Source: Heterocephalus glaber
Lineage: Eukaryota; Chordata; Mammalia; Rodentia; Bathyergidae
Length of the DNA stretch: 64,000 bases
Reading direction: 5' to 3'
Assembly (NCBI RefSeq): GCF_000247695.1
Contig: NW_004624734.1
Coordinates: forward strand, 15,474,444 to 15,538,443
The notes under the pieces are model-generated. The model saw only the letters and a program-made list of their open reading frames with translations, was not told where the DNA came from and did no database searches. Shown here one piece after another: positions 35,877 to 46,075 of the stretch. Numbering within the stretch: position 1 is the stretch's first letter; every line of letters starts with the position of its first letter. The translations under genes and the position numbers were made by a program.

Positions 35877-36930
35877 TTACTTTCTTGTTGTGCCCAATTG
35901 ATTCATTCTGCTGGGCTTCCTGGGGTTGTGATCCCCTTTGTCTTTTCCTAGGATGTTGCCTAAAATTGTTTGGAGTGCTGGTTTGGTGTTCATGAAATTT
36001 CTCAGGTGTTCTTTGTCGTGGAAGTACCTAATTTCCCCATTGATTTTGAAAGATAATATTGTGGGATACAACAGTCTAGGTTGGAAGTTATTTTTTTTTA
36101 GGGCTTCAAATACTTCATTCCAGGCTTTCCTTGTCTTGATGGTTTGCATTGAGAAGTTTGCTGTGATTCTGATAGGTTTTCCTTTGTATGTGATTTGTTT
36201 CTTTTCTCTAACTACTTGTAGAATTTTGTTCTTGTGTTGGGTTTCTGGAATCTTAACTGTTATATGCCTATGTGTAGATATTTTTTTGATCAAGGCTATT
36301 TGGATTCCTATATGCCTCACTTATCTGTATGTCAAATTCTTTTCCCCTGCTTGAGAAGTTTTCTGTGATCACTTCTGTGAACAGTTTTTTTTTATCTGAT
36401 CTTCACTCTCTCCTGTTTCTTCATTGACTATGGTCAGTCTTATGTTATTCTTCTTTGCATCATCTAGCAGCTGCTGGATTGATTTCTTGTGGTCCTTTAC
36501 TATTTTAAAGAAATTTTTCTTTTCCTGATCACTAATTGCAATCTTATCTTCTATATCTGAAATTTTGTCCTCACATTGGTTCATTCTGCTGTGTAAATTT
36601 TTAATGGAGTTTTTAATCTCCTAGAAATCTGTTTGCATCTGTTTTATGGTTTCCATTTGTTTCTTATGTTGGGATTCCATCACAGTCCTCAGCTCCTCTA
36701 TTTTTATCTGTGCCCTCTCTAGATTTATTAATCATGCCTTGCACTATGGGTACAATATCTGATGTTATCTGAGAAATTATTTCTGATTTCATTTTTTCCC
36801 GATTCTCTTTCATTGCCAGTTTAGGGAGTCCAGGTGGTTAAGCATCAGATTGTTCCATCTCGTTTCCATTTGGGGTTGCTTTAGGTGATCTGAAAATCTG
36901 GTTTTGAGACTTGTTTATGTGTCTTCTCAT
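35877..36930 (-). pseudogene. L1 ORF1 (RNA-binding protein) pseudogene
   Basis: The inferred start at 36,930 gives MRRHINKSQNQ, a typical L1 ORF1p beginning, and matches the ORF1 start of the L1 at 63,738. A CAA-to-TAA stop follows about 30 codons in, judged against that second copy. The middle (36,369-36,584) is charged and probably coiled-coil. The C-terminal part (35,877-36,320, 147 codons) keeps the RRM/CTD order, with KGKPIRITANFS and FQPRLLYPTILSF close to the conserved ORF1p blocks. Total span is about 351 codons, near the usual length. ORF1p normally forms trimers that coat L1 RNA; this copy cannot. Confidence 0.9.
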
Positions 36931-37106
36931 TTCAATGGAGCAGGGGCATGTGTGTTGCTGGTGCCCCCATGGCTCACCTCCTTGGCACTGATGGCGGTGG
37001 TATGGTGGCCTGGAAGGTTCCCAGGGTTCTTGAAGATACAAAGTATTTCTCATTTTGTTAAACAAAAGCCTCCCATTTCCTTTTTCTGTTTGAATAAATA
37101 AGCATG

Positions 37107-37320
37107 TAGGGGAAAGAAAAGAAAGGAATGGAATTAACATGAGAAAATGAAAAAACAGAAGCAATGTCTTTGTAAATAGGTAAGGGTGGAGGGGTTGAAG
37201 GAGGTCAGGGAAATGAATAAAAAATGAGAATCAAGATATATTATGTAAAGGTACAAATCTCCAATGATGAATGTCATTATATTGTATACCTAAAATGTAC
37301 CAATAAAATTGATTTTAAAA
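37107..37320 (+). mobile_element. L1 3'-UTR fragment (type A), inverted relative to its neighbour
   Basis: The sequence from 'gtaggggaaagaaaag' to 'gtaccaataaaattg' is the plus-sense copy of the last ~210 bp that ends the large L1 at 31,738. It is diverged from it by an estimated 15 percent. It is 5'-truncated and ends in a short A-rich tail. Confidence 0.9.
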
Positions 37321-38645
37321 AGATTGTGGTAGAGGTTGTGTAGAAGTTCAGAAATATCTGCTAAATAAGTTACTTGATATTAATTTTATCTTTATGTATA
37401 TGTGCCCATGTGTGTATGTGGATGGATTTATCTATATATAAAATTTTTAAATGAAAGTGTTAATTTGAATATTTTAAAAATTGTCTATGTCACCAAAAAA
37501 GCTACAGCAAAATTTTGCTTATGAAACTAAACAAGGGACTAAAAAGCCTGTGTTCTAAATAAAGAAAATTAAATGTCAGAATTCTAAGGTACAGGATGAA
37601 ATTCAGTTTCATACTGGTATGGTTGTGTGGCTTCCAGTGGATCTGGGCTAGCAATTACTCTTGCCCAAAATGGTCACTAATGTTTATAGTTCAACTCCAG
37701 TTTTAATACCTATGTAAGATTGTGGGTCAATCACATCCATTTTCATTAACATATTTACTAAAACACTAGAAGAATTATGAATAGTTTTGCATGGTGTCAG
37801 ATACTGGCTAGAAGTTTTCTCCTGTTCTAAATTTTTAGTCATTGGTAAAAGCCAAGTACAAAATTGCAGTATCTTGATATTACTACTCTTGGTACCAAAT
37901 CTCATTAATAGTCCATTAGCTCAAGTAAAGATAGAAAGGGAAAAGAAGACACATTTGCTATGATTGTTTGCTGATCCATTATTAATATGAACATCAAGGG
38001 AGAATATAAAATTGGACAAGATAAGTTCCTGCCCTCAATTTGCTTTTTATCCAGTTATAGCCAACTTATTAAAAATCATGATGGAATAAGTAAGTGCATC
38101 CATTTTACTATGGAAAAATCTACATATTTCTAAATGAAACAGCTGATCTTTGGGAAAGTTACATTAGAACAATAACACCAGTCTTATTTTACCATTGCAA
38201 GGAAGATAACCAATTATATGGGGAGAAAGTAAGTTGATGAAATCCTATTAAGGCAGATGTGAAGCACAGGATCCAGGCCATTAAATCATGACACTCCTGT
38301 CTACTTTCCCTACACAGTCCCAGACCAGATGCCAGGAGACATTCACTATCTTTCTCTTCCATCTTAGTTTGTAAGAAGCCTTGCCAGGGATTTAAACCCA
38401 AATTCTCAGTGTATTAGTGGGAGATGGGTGAATCAAATTATAAAATGTAATTTTGTATGACCACTATTTTTATAATGATAGAAACCAAACAGAAATGAGA
38501 ATGTTCATTCTCATAGGCAAAATTAGAATGTTTATTTGTAATAGCTAAATGAAGTGACTAAAACAGCCCTAATCCAATCTCAAATACACTGAGAAATGTT
38601 GTGTTATAGAATAATTCTTAAAAATAAACAAATAAAGAACAATAG
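37321..38645. other. Unique non-coding DNA
   Basis: No gene or repeat recognised. Frames of 70-73 codons on minus (37,684-37,905 and 38,189-38,401) are unrecognised. Confidence 0.45.
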
Positions 38646-38649
38646 AACC

Positions 38650-38847
38650 TTCTCTTGTGGGTGTTGTGGTACATACCATTAATCCCAGCAGCTCTGAAGG
38701 CTGAGCCAGGAGGATAAAAATTTGAGAACATGTAAGAGAAATCATGCAATATTTAAGATTGAATGTGCCCATGAAAATTTAAAAAAAAAATCTGAGATCA
38801 GCAATGGCACCTTAGTGAGACCCTGTCTCAAAATTTAAAAAAAATAA
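38650..38847 (+). mobile_element. B1 SINE split by a small insertion
   Basis: The B1 left part ('tgtgggtgttgtggtacata', 'ccattaatcccagcagctc', 'gctgagccaggaggataa') ends near 38,727. It resumes at 38,791-38,845 with 'tgagatcagcaatggcacc' and 'gtgagaccctgtctcaaa'. The insertion carries its own A-rich tail and a flanking duplication. Confidence 0.85.
38728..38785. mobile_element. 58-bp retroposed scrap with an inverted L1 piece
   Basis: The first part ('tgtaagagaaatcatgcaat', 'atttaag') matches antisense L1 3' UTR as at 49,498; the end is A-rich. It is flanked by AAAAATTTGAGA (38,716-38,727) and AAAAATCTGAGA (38,786-38,797), a 12-bp target duplication with one difference. Confidence 0.65.
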
Positions 38848-39310
38848 TGACTAAGGAGGGCCCTGAGTTCAGTGAGGATTTTAATACCTCCAAAACAAAA
38901 GAAAACAAAGCAAAAATCTTGTCCTTGACTTTATTGGATTCACATCAAAATATTAACATATTTAGGAATGTACTGAACAAAACAAGTACAGAATTTGTGT
39001 GATAAATATCAGAAAACACTACTGAGGAATCTTCTGCAACTCAGAATAATCTAGCCCAAGTTTTCTATGAATGAGAAACATTGCTCAAAGAGGTAATGTT
39101 TGGGCCAAGATCTGAATGAGAAGGGGCTACTCACACAAATATCTGTGTAATTCACTTAAAATTTACAAAAAATATACAAGTTCTGGCATGGACAAGGAGC
39201 CTGGTATCTGTAAGGGATAGACAGATTGTCCGGATGAAATACACCAAGTTCTAGAAATAAAGAACCAGATAGGACAAGAAAGAAGGCAAGGGTCATATTT
39301 GATGTATCTT
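38848..39310. other. Unique non-coding DNA
   Basis: No feature recognised. Confidence 0.4.
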
Positions 39311-39386
39311 TTCATATGAAATAAAGCAATGCATGGGATTTTAATACTATTGAGTAGAGTATGAATTGGTTGAGTAAGATTCAAAA
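39311..39386 (+). repeat. 76-bp direct repeat, copy 1
   Basis: Gap-free alignment to 40,277-40,352 gives 64 of 76 identical bases (about 84 percent). Core words shared are 'aagcaatgcat', 'attttaatact', 'tgaattggttg' and 'taagattcaaaa'. No known repeat family was recognised. Confidence 0.85.
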
Positions 39387-39439
39387 TGCTTAGCATTCAC
39401 AACTTGGAGGAAGGCCAGCAGCATTGAAGTTTTTTCCTT

Positions 39440-40255
39440 GGCTTGGGTCCTGTTAGCATTTTTATCACTGACTTGGACAAGGACAAAGAAGATATGTTAT
39501 CAAATCTGCAGTTGACAACAAATCAAGGAGATAACTACATGCAGGATGACAGAATCAGGATCCCAAAGTATCTTGACAGACTAAAGCAATGTGTTGAGAC
39601 TGAGAAGATGAAATTTAATAAAGATAAAAGCAGTATTCTGTACTTGTGTCAAGAAGCATATAGTTCAAAAGAGTAAGAGAGAGGCCAGGGTATGCAGCAA
39701 TATAGGTTAAAATGCTATGGATATTTTTGCCAACTCTGAGATTATTGTGAGCCAATGGAGTGGTTGGGTCAGCATTACAATCAGCAGGGACCTTGGAAGT
39801 ACTGATCAAAGTTTGGTATGTGCAACCAAGATTTTACCTTATATTTGGAACTCTTGTGCCATGTAGGATGTTCAAAGAAAGTTGACAGATCTCATCATGT
39901 GAAAAGGTCAGAGAAAATGAGGAAGAAGTATCTTGGAACTGAAGAAGGACTCAGGAATATTTTACTTTTTGAAGGATTACTTAAATTCACATACTTGAAG
40001 GTCAGTAGTCTTTAAGAGGAATTAGATTTATTTGGAGACAAAATGTTTGAATGTACAACAGTGGAAGGAAAATACAAGGGGGCATATTGAGTGAATATTG
40101 AAAAGGAATTTCTTACAAGGTGAGTTGCCCCAAAATGCAATGGATCACTTTTAAGGTGGAGAGATTTTTGTTTCTCCAAGTTTGAAGGCAGAGGCTGAAG
40201 GAATGTTCTTCATTGAGATTTCTAGAACATCTGTGCCTAGACACTGAAAGATTTG
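39440..40255 (+). repeat. L3/CR1 LINE relic, 3' part of the reverse transcriptase
   Basis: The order follows the CR1/L3 3' region: 'agcatttttatcactgactt', 'gatgacagaatcaggatccc', 'gaagatgaaatttaataaag', and later the 'tcttcattgagatttctaga'-like tail. An open frame of 77 codons (39,443-39,676) keeps FITDLDKDKEDML and ETEKMKFNKDK, close to the CR1 reverse transcriptase C-terminal blocks. The ADD box region is shifted out of frame. Further on, similarity fades. CR1/L3 has long been inactive in mammals, so this is a fossil, though unusually legible. Confidence 0.7.
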
Positions 40256-40276
40256 TGAGGTTTTTTTTTTTCAGTA

Positions 40277-40352
40277 TTCATATAAAATGAAGCAATGCAT
40301 CAAATTTTAATACTGCTGAGCAGATTTTGAATTGGTTGCATAAGATTCAAAA
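40277..40352 (+). repeat. 76-bp direct repeat, copy 2
   Basis: Partner of 39,311-39,386, 966 bp downstream and in the same orientation, just beyond the L3/CR1 relic. Confidence 0.85.
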
Positions 40353-41650
40353 CAAAATTTCAGTTTTATAATTCACTCATTTGGTTACAAATTTTCAACT
40401 GCCTGTTGTATTATTTATAGCTTCATCTTTTTATCCAAACATAGGCAACATGACTTTTGTAAAACAACAAATGTTGGTTAGCAAGTTAATTTATGAGCAT
40501 TTTGATTCATTTCAACCATATTATTGATTTCACTGCAGTGTGTATTGCTTTTACCAAATCTATCATGGTTCAAACAGATTAAAGTGTCTGTTTTTGAAAG
40601 ACCTCTTCTTTAAGTGGGGCTAAAGCCCCTTATTCACAAGCTAGACCTACTCTAACTACTAGACATTTAAAGAACTCAATTTGAAATCATCGCCTTGCAT
40701 CACAGAATCCAACGTCTGAGCTGGAAAGAATGAGTTTGTTTCTTTCACTGGTGGAAAAGACCTTCATAGGTCACTTGCAACAGAGTCACTGGAGAGCTAC
40801 AATTCTTTCTTACAGGAAAATGCCAGGACCATGGGTGTGACTTAAATACTTAGGCTTGTTCAGTCACCTATTAGGAATTACAGTCACCAGGGTGTCTTTG
40901 TAGAAGGTTAAAGCACTGGAGAGACGAAATTACTTTTAAGAGAGCTTGGTCTTGTTCCATTTTACTCTCATTATTATACTGACCAAGAATTTAAGTCTAA
41001 ACAAAACAAGAAAAGAAAATTCAATAGTTTAAGAGTTAAGCTATCTCCTCTCCTTGTTAGCAAAGAAGAAACCCTTCACCATTGTTGAATGATGCCCTGG
41101 CTTTAAACTCCACATCGTGCTTCTTGGGAGAATTATGTGTGGTAGTTATAATTACATAAACCGATTGGTTTGTCAGTTTGCAATTAGGGTTAGCACAGTC
41201 CTCATCACCATGGGTAGAGTGAGATGGTTTTTCACACTGGATGAATGGTCTGTAACATTGTAAGATACTGATCTTTACAACTGTTTAATCAGTTTTATTT
41301 TTGTGCAGTATTAGTGACCTAAGTTATTTTTCTGTCCTGTTTTTGTAAATCTAATGAAATTATAAGAGGATTCTGACAGTAGGTATTTTGTACATATGCT
41401 TAGATGTTGTCCAAATAAAAATAATAAATGATAAAAAAGCTGATTCATAGTCATGTTCTTCTCATGACTAAGGCAGGATTATGGCACTACCCTACTATAA
41501 TCATTTACTCCTAGTCATATGATTTTAGCTTACACAGGATTTACTTACAATTTCTGCTATGGAAGTAATAATTTTTTCTCGTGGTCCTCTGAGATTTTTC
41601 TTTCAAATGCACTAGTAAGTCTCTAACAATATGTATGCATTCACTTTAGA
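40353..41650. other. Unique non-coding DNA
   Basis: No gene or repeat recognised. 41,000-41,260 is of mixed, less AT-rich composition and could hold a conserved element, which cannot be judged from one sequence. Confidence 0.4.
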
Positions 41651-41654
41651 TTTT

Positions 41655-41812
41655 TCACTTTGTATTTTAGAGACAGGCTTTCATTATATTACAATCTGGT
41701 CTCAAACTCCCTCTGCTTTTCAGGCTGAGCTCAAACTTATGATCACTCTGCCTCAGCCTTCCCGAGTGACAGCATCTCAGATGTGTGCCACCATGTCTGC
41801 TTTACCTTCCAT
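41655..41812 (-). mobile_element. B1 SINE, diverged
   Basis: Antisense B1: 'tttagagacaggctttcat', 'tctggtctcaaactccctc', 'aggctgagctcaaacttat', 'ctgcctcagccttcccgagt' and 'gatgtgtgccaccatgtctg'. Both halves of the 29-bp quasi-duplication are visible. Confidence 0.8.
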
Positions 41813-42116
41813 TTTCTTTGAGTTTTTTACATGTTTTGCTACAAGCTTAGATTTTAAGGACATGTTATTTTTAAGCCACTAACTAATCTGTCATAATAAA
41901 TAGCTTGGTAAAATAAGATATTTATCTTTGTACTAAGTACTGATACTGTTGGGCTAAATTTCTCAAAGTGGGGCTGTCAGATCTTATTATGTATTTTGAA
42001 ATTATAATGAAATAGCCTTAATAAATTCATCTTTATTTAATCAACATTGTATCTTTTCATTTTCTCTTTTAGTAATGAAAAAATAGAATATGATGCTGAA
42101 ATTAAATACATACAAG

Positions 42117-42333
42117 TCAGGATTTATTTTTATTTATTTATTTATTTATTTGTTTGTTTGTTTATTTATGTTTGAGACAGTGTCTTGTTATGTAGCCCAG
42201 GGTGGCCTCAAATTCACAATGTAGCCCAGGCTGGCCTCAAACTCACAGTGATCCTAGATCCTCCTGCCTCAGCCTCTTTAGTACTAAGATTACAGGTGTG
42301 CATCACCACACCCAGTTTAAATCAGGATTTATT
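42117..42333 (-). mobile_element. B1 SINE with (TTTA)n tail and target duplication
   Basis: Antisense B1 at 42,172-42,318 shows the quasi-dimer clearly ('gtagcccagggtggcctcaa' then 'gtagcccaggctggcctcaa'). A TTTA/TTTG-rich tail fills 42,121-42,171. The 12-bp word TCAGGATTTATT flanks the unit at 42,117-42,128 and 42,322-42,333. This is the best-preserved B1 in the window. Confidence 0.93.
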
Positions 42334-42397
42334 GCATAAATGAATTCATGGTATTAACATTTACATATTTCCAAAAAGCTTCCTATCTGAAGTCACT

Positions 42398-42765
42398 TTC
42401 CTCATTGCTTGGACACAAAACTCAACACCCACAAGCTAAAGGAAGAGAGGTTATTTTGGCTCACATCTTCACAAGATTCAGTCCATGGTTGGTAGGCTCA
42501 AGCATAGAAACAGCTCTGTGGAAGGTCCTGCTGTGAGGGAAGCTGCTAGTGTCATGGCAGCCAGGAAGCAGAGAACAAAGGGAGGAGCCGGGGAGTCAGA
42601 TGCACCTGTCTGGCTCACAGCCCCAGGATTCACTTGTTCCCACCAGGTACCACCTCCCAAAAGCACAGTTAGCACATTCAGAGTAATTCCACCCTGGTCC
42701 AGAAGAACTGCCTCGGAGCACTTGAAAATTCAGGGGCACATTCTAGATCTAAACCATAACCCTTT
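42398..42765 (-). mobile_element. Solo LTR, ERVL-MaLR type
   Basis: Antisense MaLR features: 'gaggttattttggctcacat' and 'gattcagtccatggttggt', then 'tcatggcagccaggaagcag' and, at the other end, 'attctagatctaaaccata' (complement of a 'tatggtttagat' LTR start). No internal sequence is attached. The 96-codon frame at 42,485-42,775 is an incidental reading of the LTR. Confidence 0.7.
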
Positions 42766-43119
42766 ACCTGAATGATTCTTAGCCTTTCCATTTCCTTCAC
42801 TGAAATAAAATATCCTGCCTCTATATGCATGCTGAGGATACAGACATGATGGGGAATATGGCCCTGTAAAAAGCTCATTCTTGAGGGAAGCTAAAATATA
42901 ATTACACAATAGTGTAAATCATAATTATGAGCAAAAGTCATTATAAAGTGACACTTAGAAAAATTAAATATATTCTCAATTGTATTATGACTCTGCTTCA
43001 TAGTTTAGAGTACTTTAAACCCACAGTTAAGTACAGGTATTTTAACTATAGGCGGATAAAGCAAATGCTACTAACCACATATAAGCAAAAAAAGGACAGT
43101 TTTTACAAATACTGAATGG
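42766..43119. other. Unique AT-rich DNA
   Basis: No feature recognised. Confidence 0.4.
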
Positions 43120-43975
43120 CTTAGTTCCCTGGGCTGTTTTAACAAAGCACCACGGATGGAGGACTGTGAACATTTATTTTGTCATAGTTCTGAAGATCAG
43201 AAGTCTGAAATCAAAATCAAAATTAAAATATTATGGCTTGAAAATATCTTCCAAAAAAACATGTATTGGAAAATCAATTGGCATTATAACAATATGAAGA
43301 AATGGGTCCTTCAAGAGATGCACTCTGTCTTTATGAATGGATTAACATTGTTATCCTGGGAGGGGCTTTGTTATTATCTGAAAAGTAGGCTCCTTATAAA
43401 AAAATGAGTTTCACTCCCTTCTCTCTTTTGGATATGCTCTTTCCTTTCACCCTCTGGCCACGGGAGGATGTGGCAAGGAGATGCTCACCAGATGCCACCT
43501 CCTTGACCTTGGACAAACCTTCTGCCAGAACCATGAGAGAAAATCTCTGTTTGCTATAATTGTTCATTCTTGGGTATTCAGGTGTAGCAGCACTAAATGG
43601 ACTAAGACACAAAATATTGGCAGGGCCATAATTACCCTAAAGGTATCAAGGAAGGCTCTTTTCCAGATCTTTCTGCAGCCTGTGGTAGTTCTGTGACTTA
43701 TAACAGCCAAACTACAACTGAGTCATATTCTTCTCAGGTCCATTTCTGCCTCTGTATTTTTTCATAAACTCATAAAACGGTAATTTTTTCATAAACTCAC
43801 CAGTCACATTGCATGAGGAGTCCCCACTGCTCCAGGATGACTTCGTCTTCATTTACTGTTTACGTATGCAACCACCCTATTTCCAAATAAGTTTATATTC
43901 TGATCTACAGTGGATTAGAACTTCAACATGCAAACTTTCAGGAGACACAATTCAAGCCATAACATCCCATTTTCA
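43120..43975 (-). mobile_element. MLT1-type LTR, antisense, split by a second LTR
   Basis: The outer element runs from 'gggctgttttaacaaagcac' to 'gacacaattcaagccataac', the classic antisense MLT1 ends. Intermediate hallmarks are 'gtctgaaatcaaaatc', 'caaccaccctatttccaaat' and 'attagaacttcaacatgc'. Positions 43,230-43,610 belong to a later insertion. A 17-bp word at 43,756-43,772 repeats exactly at 43,783-43,799. Confidence 0.75.
43230..43610 (+). mobile_element. MST/THE1-like MaLR LTR nested in the MLT1
   Basis: Hallmarks in order: 'ttatggcttgaaaat', 'tttatgaatggattaacatt', 'gggaggggctttgttattat', 'gtaggctccttataaaaaa', 'ccagatgccacctccttgac' and the end 'gcactaaatggactaagaca'. AAAAT at 43,225-43,229 and 43,611-43,615 fits the 5-bp target duplication of this class. 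The 83- and 71-codon frames here are incidental. Confidence 0.75.
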
Positions 43976-45140
43976 CTGTCTGTAAAAATACATACTCATT
44001 TTCTCAGCCTCCTTACACCTCCCATGGGAGAGTAGACTGTAAACTTTGGGAAGAAATTTTCTTCTTGTTATAAAAATAGAACAGCAGAAAAGAACGCTTT
44101 GCATCTCCTGTTGGATTTATTCTCTTTAGTTAGAGGACCCAATGCTCAAAACGTCCATAGTCATCTTTCTAGTATGAAAAGAGATGACCAGAAAAAAGGG
44201 CTAAATGAAATATGGAAAGCGATAGGGACTTATGTTTCGTCATAAAACCAAATCTAGGATTTTGTACAGCTAGCCCTTCACTATGTGAGGAAAAATCTAC
44301 CTAGCATTGCAAAGTTTTTATCTGAGTTTTGAAAATATATCAAATAATTCTCTTTTAACATAAGTTCGTGCCACCTCTTCTATGACTACCAATCTTTCTT
44401 TCTTTCTACCTAGAAATACACCTTTCTTTAGATGAATTGACGACCTACCCAGCAGGACCTCCAGGATGGACCCTTGTTAAGGTGCAGTTCTCTGTACCTC
44501 TCTCAGTCTTGATTCACCATCATTATCCGTATTCTACCTCATACTTCTAAAAGGCATACATACAAATGAATCACCCTCACTCGATGTATCACTTCAGTTT
44601 TGATTTTCCAGTCTCCAGAACCTTGAGAATACATTTGTTTTCTTTATCAGTGATTCAGTCTGTGATATTTTGTTACATTAGTAGGTGATACATGAAGTCA
44701 GATGTCTGCATATAATAAAAAAAACAGTGTGCAATGGGGATCATAAAAGAAGTAAGGTCAGGATTGAATGTTCACTCATACTAGATTATCGAAAGAATGA
44801 CAGAAGTGCGGAAAAGTGCAAGAAGTAAGATGGAATTCATAGATAATATGAAATGGAAAGGCTCTGGAGTGTGAATTTCATTCAGTAGATACAGAAAGTT
44901 AATTAATAGTGGTTCTCTTGACTTATCTGGTTCATATTATTCAGGTTTTCTTTGAAACAGAATATATATTTTGGATCGTCTTTTCTGGTTGCTCCGACCT
45001 TGTTTAGCTTTTTAAACATGTGAATATAACCTTAGGCCAGGCTCTTTTATTATTTTTTCTGTATATTATTTCCTTAAGAGAGATCACTCATTCCTATGGC
45101 TGAAAGAAAATATCCCTGTATCTCTCAAAATTTATTTCTA
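43976..45140. other. Unique non-coding DNA
   Basis: No gene, RNA or repeat recognised and no long frame. Confidence 0.45.
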
Positions 45141-45142
45141 AA

Positions 45143-45520
45143 TATGATGGTTAATTTTGTTTGTCAACTCACCTAGGGTATGAGTTGCCCAGATATTTGG
45201 CCAAACATTATTCTTGATACGTCTCTAAGGTATTGCTGGATGACATTAATATTTGAATTAGTAGATAAAATAAAGATTTTCTTTCCTAATGTGCATGTGC
45301 CCCATCCACTCAACTGAAAGCCTAAATAGAATCAAAAGACTCTTGTGCTTCTAGTTTGTCTTGGGGCTTTTCAGTATCCATAAGCATAAAATTCAGTTTC
45401 ATATAATGAATATCCCTTTATCTTTTATCTATCTATCTATCTATCTGTATTTATCTATCTCTGCATTTATGTTTTCTCTATTTCCTATTGATTTTGTTTC
45501 CTGAGAGAGCCTTAATGCAC
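45143..45520 (+). mobile_element. MLT2-type (ERVL) LTR with (TCTA)n
   Basis: It begins 'atgatggttaattttgtttg', continues 'cccagatatttggccaaaca', 'tattgctggatgacattaat' and 'tttgaattagtagataaaat', and ends 'ttttgtttcctgagagagcc'. A TCTA microsatellite fills 45,425-45,463. Only the LTR is present. Confidence 0.8.
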
Positions 45521-45689
45521 CAGGATTGGTCTTTTTTCAAAACTCCAGAGTTACAATAACTTACTTACCATATTTAAATTGATTAATCAGATTATTCAAG
45601 TTAGAACCCAGGGACAAATTTTCAATTTCTCGAAACACCAGCACCAATACACCAGTAAACCACATGTATTTCCTCTAGAAAATGTAAGC

Positions 45690-46075
45690 ATGTTATAGCT
45701 CTTCATGTCTCTTTCACTCTGTACATCCTCCACTATCATCATCTCTGGCCTGGACTGCTGCTGTAATCATTCTGATCGCTACACTTCTGATTGGGTCCAT
45801 GCTTAATCTGTCCAGTCTCTCATAAAATATAAGCCATGCATATCAACTATGTGATACCCTAGCAATTCAAAAGCATTTTTCTGCCAATGCAGATACCACA
45901 GGGTCCAGCCTTGATCTTCAACACTGGCTATCCCCATTTTCCTCTGGCTGCTTGAGTTCTTAGTACCATCACTGTGTACTGATATACTCACATTTTTCAT
46001 ATTTCAGAAACTTCAGTCACCTTGTTCTCTTTTCTACACTTCTAAGATGTTGGAGTGCCTATAACCTTTCTATTG
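45690..46075 (+). repeat. L2 LINE relic
   Basis: Segments such as 'tctggcctggactgctgctg' and 'gtaatcattctgatcgctac' follow the L2 order upstream of its 3' end. Diverged and non-coding; a 65-codon minus frame (45,803-46,000) overlaps it. Confidence 0.55.

Larger units (their letters stand above)
31738..37035 (-). mobile_element. Nearly full-length defective L1 (type A)
   Basis: In minus orientation the element carries a short remnant of the GC-rich 5' UTR (about 36,931-37,035), ORF1 (36,930-35,877), a 56-bp spacer, ORF2 (35,820 to about 32,045), and a 3' UTR ending at about 31,738 in 'gtaccaataaaatt' plus an A-rich tail. It is about 5.3 kb long, so it lost little more than most of its promoter. 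ORF1 and ORF2 are both broken by stops and frameshifts, so it cannot move on its own. It is the largest feature in the window. Confidence 0.95.

Noticed and set aside
35474..36354. Long plus-strand frames of 138-173 codons
   Set aside because: They are antisense shadows of L1 ORF1 and ORF2 on the minus strand.
42485..42775. 96-codon plus frame with a protein-like composition
   Set aside because: Falls within a MaLR LTR and overlaps other frames on both strands; no domain.
43756..43799. 17-bp exact repeat with period 27
   Set aside because: A small local duplication inside an MLT1 LTR; noted in the feature but not otherwise notable.
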